A stretch of DNA of 64,000 nt from Beta vulgaris subsp. vulgaris (taxonomy: Eukaryota; Streptophyta; Magnoliopsida; Caryophyllales; Amaranthaceae): the NCBI RefSeq assembly GCF_026745355.1, contig NC_079210.1, forward strand, positions 15,573,922 through 15,637,921, in the 5' to 3' direction. Position 1 is the first letter of the stretch, and each line of letters begins with the position of its first letter. Below the pieces are notes generated by a model. The model was given only the letters and a program-made list of their open reading frames with translations. It did no database searches and had not been told where the DNA came from. Below are positions 59,054-64,000 of the stretch, one piece after another. The translations under genes and the position numbers were made by a program.

Positions 59054-60512
59054 TGGTAGGCGTTTCGCGCACCTAACAAAAGTAATTTCCTAACTAACCT
59101 CCTAACTATGTAGCAGGGCAAGTCAGGGTCGAATCCACAGGGACAAACAGTATCAAACACTAGGTATCTTGACTCAATCTAACTAAACAAGTGACAAACG
59201 ATGATGAAAAGGATGTTAAACTAAGACTAATGCTAAATTATGACAATTACTAAAAACACACAAGGTATAGTCAATTAATTAAAACATCTAGAATTAAGCA
59301 TCGCCACTAGCATGACAATACATGAATAATTTCCATCCCAATAAACATAATCAACGATTCAAGAGGAGTAATGCTCCCTATAACTACCAACGATCTCTCC
59401 CGAGTACCAATGGCTACTCTAAACAAGCAATCAAACCTACTCCCGTGGAATCATGCAAGAAAGAGACATTAAGCATAACATCACAATGAAATTCCTAGCA
59501 ATCCTATCTACTTATTCCCATAGAGATATTCATGCCATTGATTGAATCAACAAAACCATCTTGATTCAATTCCCATTGAAAACAAGATATATGGAGTCAA
59601 ATCAAAATCATCTATCCCTAGAATGATAATGAGCATAAGAACAATTCAATCAAACAAGAATAATTGATCACATAAACTTGGGATTAATGGAGGAATTCAT
59701 GTATTAATCATTGCTAGGGTTTAACTTAACCCTAGATTAATAGACTACTCACACATAATTGAAATAGCAAAACAAATAATAAATAAATAGAAAAACTTAT
59801 TCTTTACTTGAAGGAATCAAACTTGTAGAATTCAAGGTTCAATAATGGAGTTTTCTCTCAAAAGCTCTCTAAAAAGTAATACTCTATTCTCTAATAATGA
59901 AAAAGTACCCAAAAGTATGTTTTATAAAACCTAATATATCGTTTACATAAACTAAGAAAAAAAATAAGTAAAAGTCGCGGAGTAAACCGAGCAGCAGCAC
60001 GCACGGTCGAGCGACATTCTGCACGGGCGTGCATCAACATGCACGGGCAAGCAGAAAGTTGCTTGGGCGTGCGTGCAAAACAGAAGCTTTTGGTCGATTT
60101 TGTTACGCTTCTGCACGGGCAAGCGAGTTCTCGCTTGGGCGTGCGCCTTGGTGCGTGGGCAAGCGAGATCTTCCTTGGGCGTGCACCTTGGAGCGTGGGC
60201 AAGCAGACTTCTGCTTGGTCCCGCAAAGAGGATAATCTTTGAAATCATCATTCCTTTGACTCCAAAAGCACTCAAACTCATCTTCTTGCATCCGGAAACC
60301 GCCATCTAGACCATCTACGAACCATAGAGCTCCTCCTAGTCACAATCGGCCTCAATAACCTGAAAATCACATGAAAAACCCGAAAGTGTCTCGAAATAAC
60401 ACAATGGTTCAGAAGAGTGCCCAAATCATGCAATTAGACCTAATATGCACTAAAATCTTCATGAAAATGAGACTTAATACCTACCTATATGCAACTAAAA
60501 ACCGACTTATCA
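59054..60512 (-). repeat. 5' LTR of the Athila element (1,459 bp)
   Basis: Uninterrupted copy. Includes the hairpin repeats (59993-60231). It differs from the other LTR by few substitutions and one 36-bp indel around 59790. Confidence 0.93.
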
Positions 60513-60517
60513 CCATG

Positions 60518-61590
60518 TGCGACGCAAATGAAGAGCATTTGCGTCGCACATGGCCAAGCATGCGACGCAAATACTGATTTTTGAAAGAAAAAAAACAGTA
60601 CCAAAGCATGAATGCTTTGGTACTGCATTCGAGGAAAAATAAAAACGCCCTCAAAAAGCGATTACAAATCAGCATAGGAAACGATTGAAAAACGATTCTC
60701 GAATTAGTAGAAGAAGCGAACACAAAACAATAAACCAACAAAATTCCATAATTCCATAATTTAGAACTCAAACACAAAACAATAAACCAAGAAATTTCCA
60801 TAATTCCATAATTTACAACTCGAACACAAAACAATAAACCAACAAAATCCCTAAAATTGAAAACAACAAAAAGCGAAACCGATTATGGAAGAAGTAAAAC
60901 CAGGAAGATCTAGAGGAGAGAGACATGTGCAAAGTCGACACAAAAAGCACCTAACTTCAATTTCCTTCAATTTCCGACAAAGAAGACTTCTAGAAGAACC
61001 AAACACAAATCTGCAAATGAAAATAAAAAAGTAGATATAAAAAGTAAAATAAACAAAAGGACATAATTTTCAGATGCATAAAACTCGAAGACAGAAAATT
61101 AAAACGCCAAAAATAAAACAGTAAATTAGTCTAAAAAATGAAAAAAAAAAAAAAATTGTAGATCTAAAAACAGAAAATTGTAGACTACGAAATTATAAAA
61201 TCAAATTGAAAATTTGAAAAAGAAATCGAACCTGTCAAAGTGAGAGAGAAAGAGTGTTCGTTCATATCAAAATCGAAGAACTCATCCATGGGGTGGCATA
61301 TCAAAAAGATAATTTCGTTGTTCGTTGTTCTAGAACGTTGTTCATTGTTCGCTTTTCGCCTGAGGAGAAGGAGAAAGAGAGAGAGGGTGTGAGAGAGGGG
61401 GGGGGGTTTGAGGGTGAGAGAGAGACGCAGCTTCAGTGCTTTTAGGGTTTGAGGATGACAGGGTGAGAGAGAGAGACGCTGCTCATGTATTTTAGGGTTG
61501 GAGGGTTTGAGGGTGAGAGAGAGAAAGAGACACAATAGTTAGAAGGTGCTAGGGTTTTAAAAAGGGAGTTGGGCTTTTGGGCTGATCTGC
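60518..61590. other. CACTA-4 interior
   Basis: Holds a perfect 14-bp stem hairpin (60596-60625), a 52-bp tandem repeat with three starts (60721, 60773, 60825), and a purine-rich GAGAGAGAG region (61370-61540). A possible small first exon on the minus strand (ATG at about 61290, MDEFFDFDMNEHSF, then donor AGGT near 61232) is the only coding hint. Confidence 0.5.
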
Positions 61591-61890
61591 GTCGGATGGG
61601 CCAAGGGGTCTGACGCAAATTAGCCTTTTGCAACGCATAATAGTTAAATGCGACACAAATAGACTTCAAATTTTGTCACCTAGATGCAGCGATGTGCGTC
61701 GGATGGGCTAAGGGTCCGACGCACATGAGTTATATGCGTCACACATAAATAGGGTACGACGCATATAGTTCGTGTCTGGTGCTTATGCAATGATGTTTTG
61801 CGTCACACTCTTCATAGCATGCGACGCAAATTATGTTTTTGCGTCATTTTGCGTTTCATGCGACGCAAATGGGGCGACGCAAATCGTCCT
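61590..61890. repeat. Right subterminal GCGTCGGA/GACGCAAAT repeats of CACTA-4
   Basis: More than ten copies of GCGTCGGA, GCGACGCAAA and variants in both orientations next to the right terminus. Confidence 0.8.
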
Positions 61891-61906
61891 TTTTCTACTA
61901 GTGGAC

Positions 61907-63235
61907 GTTGACTAGAATGGTCAAATACGACTTGTAATCATCCTAGTAATCCTAAAACAAATACTTCCTCCATTTAGAAATAGTTGCACCATTTGTATAA
62001 TGTTTACTATTCAAATCTTACACTTTGATTATCTTTGGTGATTTATATTTCAGGAAAAACATAGTCATATGGGATCTTGTTAGATTCGTCTCAATGTATA
62101 TATTTTCAATATTAAGTTTTTATAATTTTTACTCATTGATAATTCAAAATATTAACGTTTGAAGTCATGCATCGGCAAGCGTGAAAATATGAAATGGTGC
62201 TACTATTTCTAAACAAAGGAAGTACTAGAGTAGATTGTAAGCTAAAATTACATGCGATGGTATGAAATAGATAAATTGGAACCAAAAAGTCTAAAATGAC
62301 CTTATTATGACCTTTACTTGCACAAAGTTTACAAGAATGATCAACTTTGACTTGTAATCATCCTAATAATAACATATTAGAGTAGATTGTAAGCTAAAAT
62401 TACATGCTATGGTATGAAATAGATGAATTGGAACCAAAAAGGGAAAACGACCTTGAAATGACCTTTACTTGCATAAAGTTGACAAGAACAGTCAACTTTG
62501 ACTTGTAATCATCCTAGTTTTCCTAAAACAAAATATTACAGTAGATTATAATTAAAAATTATATGCTATGTTATGAAATGGATGAATTTGATAATAAAAA
62601 AACGAGCTAAAACGATCTTGAAATGACTTATCTTGCACAAAGCTGAGAACGATCAACTTTGACTTGTAATCTTCCCTAGTAATCTTAAAACAACATATTA
62701 TAGTAGATTGTAAGCTAAAATTACATGCTATAGTATGAAATAGATGAATTGGAACCAAAACGGGTTCAAAAGACCTTGAAATGACCTTTAATTGCATAAA
62801 GTTGACGAGAACGATCAACTCTGACTTACAATCATCTTAGTAATCCTAAAACAACATATTAGAGTAGATTATAAGCTAAAATTACATGCTATGGTATATA
62901 AATGGATGAATTGGACCCAAAATGGGCTAAAACGGCTTTGAAATTACCTTTACTTGCCCAAAATTGACTAAAATGATCAAATTTGATTTGTAATCATCCT
63001 AGTAATTATAAGCTAAAATTACATGCTATGGTATATAAATGGATGAATAAGACCCATCACGGGCGAAAACGACATTAAAAGAACCTTTACTTGCACAAAA
63101 TTGACTTGAACTTCGTAAATGACTTGTAATCATCCTAATAATTGCCAAAACAAAATATTAGAATAGATTATAATCTAAAATACATGATATGGTATGAAAA
63201 GGATATAAATAATGGCAAAACGACTCATAACGGAT
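61907..63235. repeat. About 160-bp tandem repeat in the Ulp1 intron of CACTA-3
   Basis: Units carry ACCTTTACTTGCACAAAGTT, GACTTGTAATCATCCTAGTA, ACATATTAGAGTAGATTGTA and TACATGCTATGGTATGAAAT. The CTTGTAATCATCC motif recurs at 61931, 62351, 62502, 62663, 62825, 62987 and 63123; with the Stowaway removed, spacing is 136-162 bp. A unit remnant left of CACTA-4 (46560-46586) shows where CACTA-4 inserted. Confidence 0.85.
61964..62222. mobile_element. Stowaway-type MITE, 259 bp
   Basis: Left end CTTCCTCCATTTAGAAATAG and reverse-complemented right end CTTCCTTTGTTTAGAAATAG are inverted repeats of about 30 bp, with TA duplicated (61962-61963, 62223-62224). CTYCCTCC plus TA target is the Stowaway (Tc1/mariner) signature. 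It sits in one unit of the intron repeat. Confidence 0.9.
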
Positions 63236-63639
63236 AAATTATGACATATATATTATTGCCTTTCATCTTATTAGATTTACAACACACTAGAGAATGAGCC
63301 CTTCACTATTGAGGAAATCAATGAAGTTCGAGACAAGTTTGCTTCATTTCTTACCGATAGTAGCCTTTGCATTTGATATCTAGGTAGTTATGATGTAAAC
63401 TCATACTTTGAATCTAGAATAGTATTTAGTAATTCAATTCTACATTTATATAATATTATTTTAATTTGAAAGTTAATTAGTTGGATTATCGAATCTTTGT
63501 GTGCAATTTGTTGGATATACTTTCGAGGAATTTTGTATAGCAGTGAGGAGGGCACGAGCTGGTGGAATATATTTGTAACATAGCTCTAGAAGTGATATTT
63601 ATATCAGTGCTGATTTTTGTTAAAAAAAACAAGGCAAAA

Positions 63640-63893
63640 TGTCCGTTAAATATTAAAACTGAAGCATGTGTAACTCTCAAATGCTCCGGTTATTTGCTTA
63701 AAAATCAGAGCATTTGATGATTTTTCAACATAAAAAACCCTCAAATGCTCCGGTTTTTAAAGCAACCAGAGCATTTGAGAGCTTAAGTTCTTCGGTTGGC
63801 AACTGAAGTGCTCGTATGACGTTTGTTACGCGTTAAATACAGAGCATTTGATGGGTTTTCAATTCGAGCAATTGATGTTTTTTTCTACGAGTG
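63640..63893. repeat. Right terminus of CACTA-3 with CAAATGCTC subterminal repeats
   Basis: Seven or so copies of CAAATGCTC(CGG) / GAGCATTTGA in both orientations lead to TTTTTTTCTACGAGTG at 63878-63893. Reverse complemented this reads CACTCGTAGAAAAAAAC, a CACTA-type end with one changed base. It lies 260 bp after the Ulp1 stop, as expected for the 3' end of an autonomous CACTA. Confidence 0.8.
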
Positions 63894-64000
63894 AAATAGT
63901 AACATTACTTGTTTCTAATGACGTACTTTGTATTGCCTGCATGATTCAAATGGATAAAAAACTTATTTCTATGGCGATAAATCAAATAATTTTGTTGTCT
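63894..64000. other. Flank outside CACTA-3
   Basis: Just over 100 bp of AT-rich DNA, nothing recognised. Confidence 0.4.

Larger units (their letters stand above)
46815..60512 (-). mobile_element. Athila-lineage Ty3/gypsy LTR retrotransposon, 13.7 kb including a nested insertion
   Basis: Minus-strand element: 5' LTR 59054-60512, primer site, gag, protease, RT, RNase H, integrase, Athila ORF (env-position), 3' LTR 46815-49653. The duplication CCATG flanks it (46810-46814, 60513-60517). The primer site TGGCGCCGTTGCCGGGGA (reverse complement, 59050-59033) is the Athila type. In element sense the LTRs start TGATAAGTCGG and end CGCCTACCA. Coding parts have several stops and shifts. Confidence 0.95.
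46587..61903. mobile_element. CACTA-4, non-autonomous (about 1.6 kb without insertion), host of the Athila element
   Basis: The left end is CACTAGTACAGAAATAACG and the right end reverse complements to CACTAGTAGAAAAAGGACG. AAC (46584-46586) and GAC (61904-61906) are the likely diverged 3-bp duplication. The flanks rejoin into the ACTTGCACAA..GTTGAC repeat of the Ulp1 intron. Subterminal motifs GCGTCGGA and GCGACGCAAAT occur in many copies at both ends (46600-46800, 61590-61890). The interior has no transposase. Confidence 0.88.
46418..63376 (+). pseudogene. Ulp1-like (C48) protease of CACTA-3, last two exons separated by 16.8 kb
   Basis: Exon A (46418-46516) encodes QHDRVACGYYVMRFMYDII; the Cys of ACGYY is the catalytic nucleophile position of Ulp1/C48 peptidases carried by plant CACTA and Mutator elements. 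A donor GT at 46517 and acceptor AG ending 63274 leave exon B (63275-63376): YNTLENEPFTIEEINEVRDK to stop TGA, the usual helical C-terminus. Both exons are phase 0. The intron was about 1.4 kb before CACTA-4 inserted. Upstream catalytic His and Asp exons are absent. Family proteins are thought to act on SUMO-like substrates; the role in transposition is unknown. Confidence 0.78.
33297..63893 (+). mobile_element. CACTA-3, outer host element, left end not found
   Basis: Assembled from pieces that share one orientation: leader block 33297-33731, TNP2 fragment 45486-46313, Ulp1 exon 46418-46516, Ulp1 intron with tandem repeats, Ulp1 last exon 63275-63376, and the right terminus ending CTACGAGTG at 63893. 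Two younger CACTAs lie within it (33732-45485 and 46587-61903). The correct phase between the two Ulp1 exons supports one original gene. The left terminus and the 3' half of TNP2 are missing. Whether the leader block at 33297 belongs to the same copy is inference. Confidence 0.65.

Noticed and set aside
61185..61535. 116-codon minus-strand frame in CACTA-4
   Set aside because: Mostly purine/pyrimidine repeat. Only a short possible first exon (MDEFFDFDMNEHSF) is plausible, and it is noted under the CACTA-4 interior.

Overview
The window is nuclear DNA of a flowering plant, most likely a eudicot. It shows GT-AG spliced genes, plant-type Ty3/gypsy lineages (Tat, Athila, Tekay/Del), CACTA elements with TNP2 transposase, Helitrons, hAT elements, Tourist-like and Stowaway MITEs, and long AT and ATT microsatellites. 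I cannot name the species. Only two host genes are supported, both in the first 8 kb; almost everything else is nested transposable-element DNA.

Region 1 (1-8,200). The 3' part of an arogenate/prephenate dehydratase gene lies on the plus strand (nine exons visible, 5' end outside the window, a MITE in its first intron). A Tourist-like MITE follows, then a two-exon secreted defensin-like peptide gene on the minus strand.

Region 2 (8,200-27,012). A terminal-inverted-repeat element with phased 21-bp repeats sits between TA arrays. Next comes a Helitron split by a CACTA element (CACTA-1), whose TNP2 gene is in turn split by a full-length Tat-lineage LTR retrotransposon (12,257-23,970, minus strand, target duplication GTACT). 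That retroelement carries a spliced antisense ORF with its own TATA box, and one intron of it is a 44-bp hairpin minisatellite.

Region 3 (27,013-33,300). Low-complexity spacer with small non-autonomous elements: a MITE, two Helitrons, one hAT with a clean 8-bp duplication, and large ATT and AT microsatellites. No convincing gene.

Region 4 (33,300-63,893). An old CACTA (CACTA-3) whose transposase and Ulp1-like protease genes are broken up by two younger CACTAs. CACTA-2 contains a Tekay/Del chromovirus (33,859-44,367, plus strand, duplication GAAAA). CACTA-4 sits inside the Ulp1 intron and contains an Athila element (46,815-60,512, minus strand, duplication CCATG). The left Athila LTR contains a palindromic Copia-type insertion with its own duplication (TCATC). 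This is four levels of nesting, each readable from flanking duplications or rejoined reading frames.

How the parts work together: the retroelement gag, protease, RT, RNase H and integrase genes and the CACTA TNP2 and Ulp1 genes once supplied mobility functions, but every one seen here has stops, frameshifts or deletions. The MITEs, Helitrons, hAT and small CACTAs depend on enzymes encoded elsewhere. No rRNA, tRNA, CRISPR or bacterial-type operon was seen.
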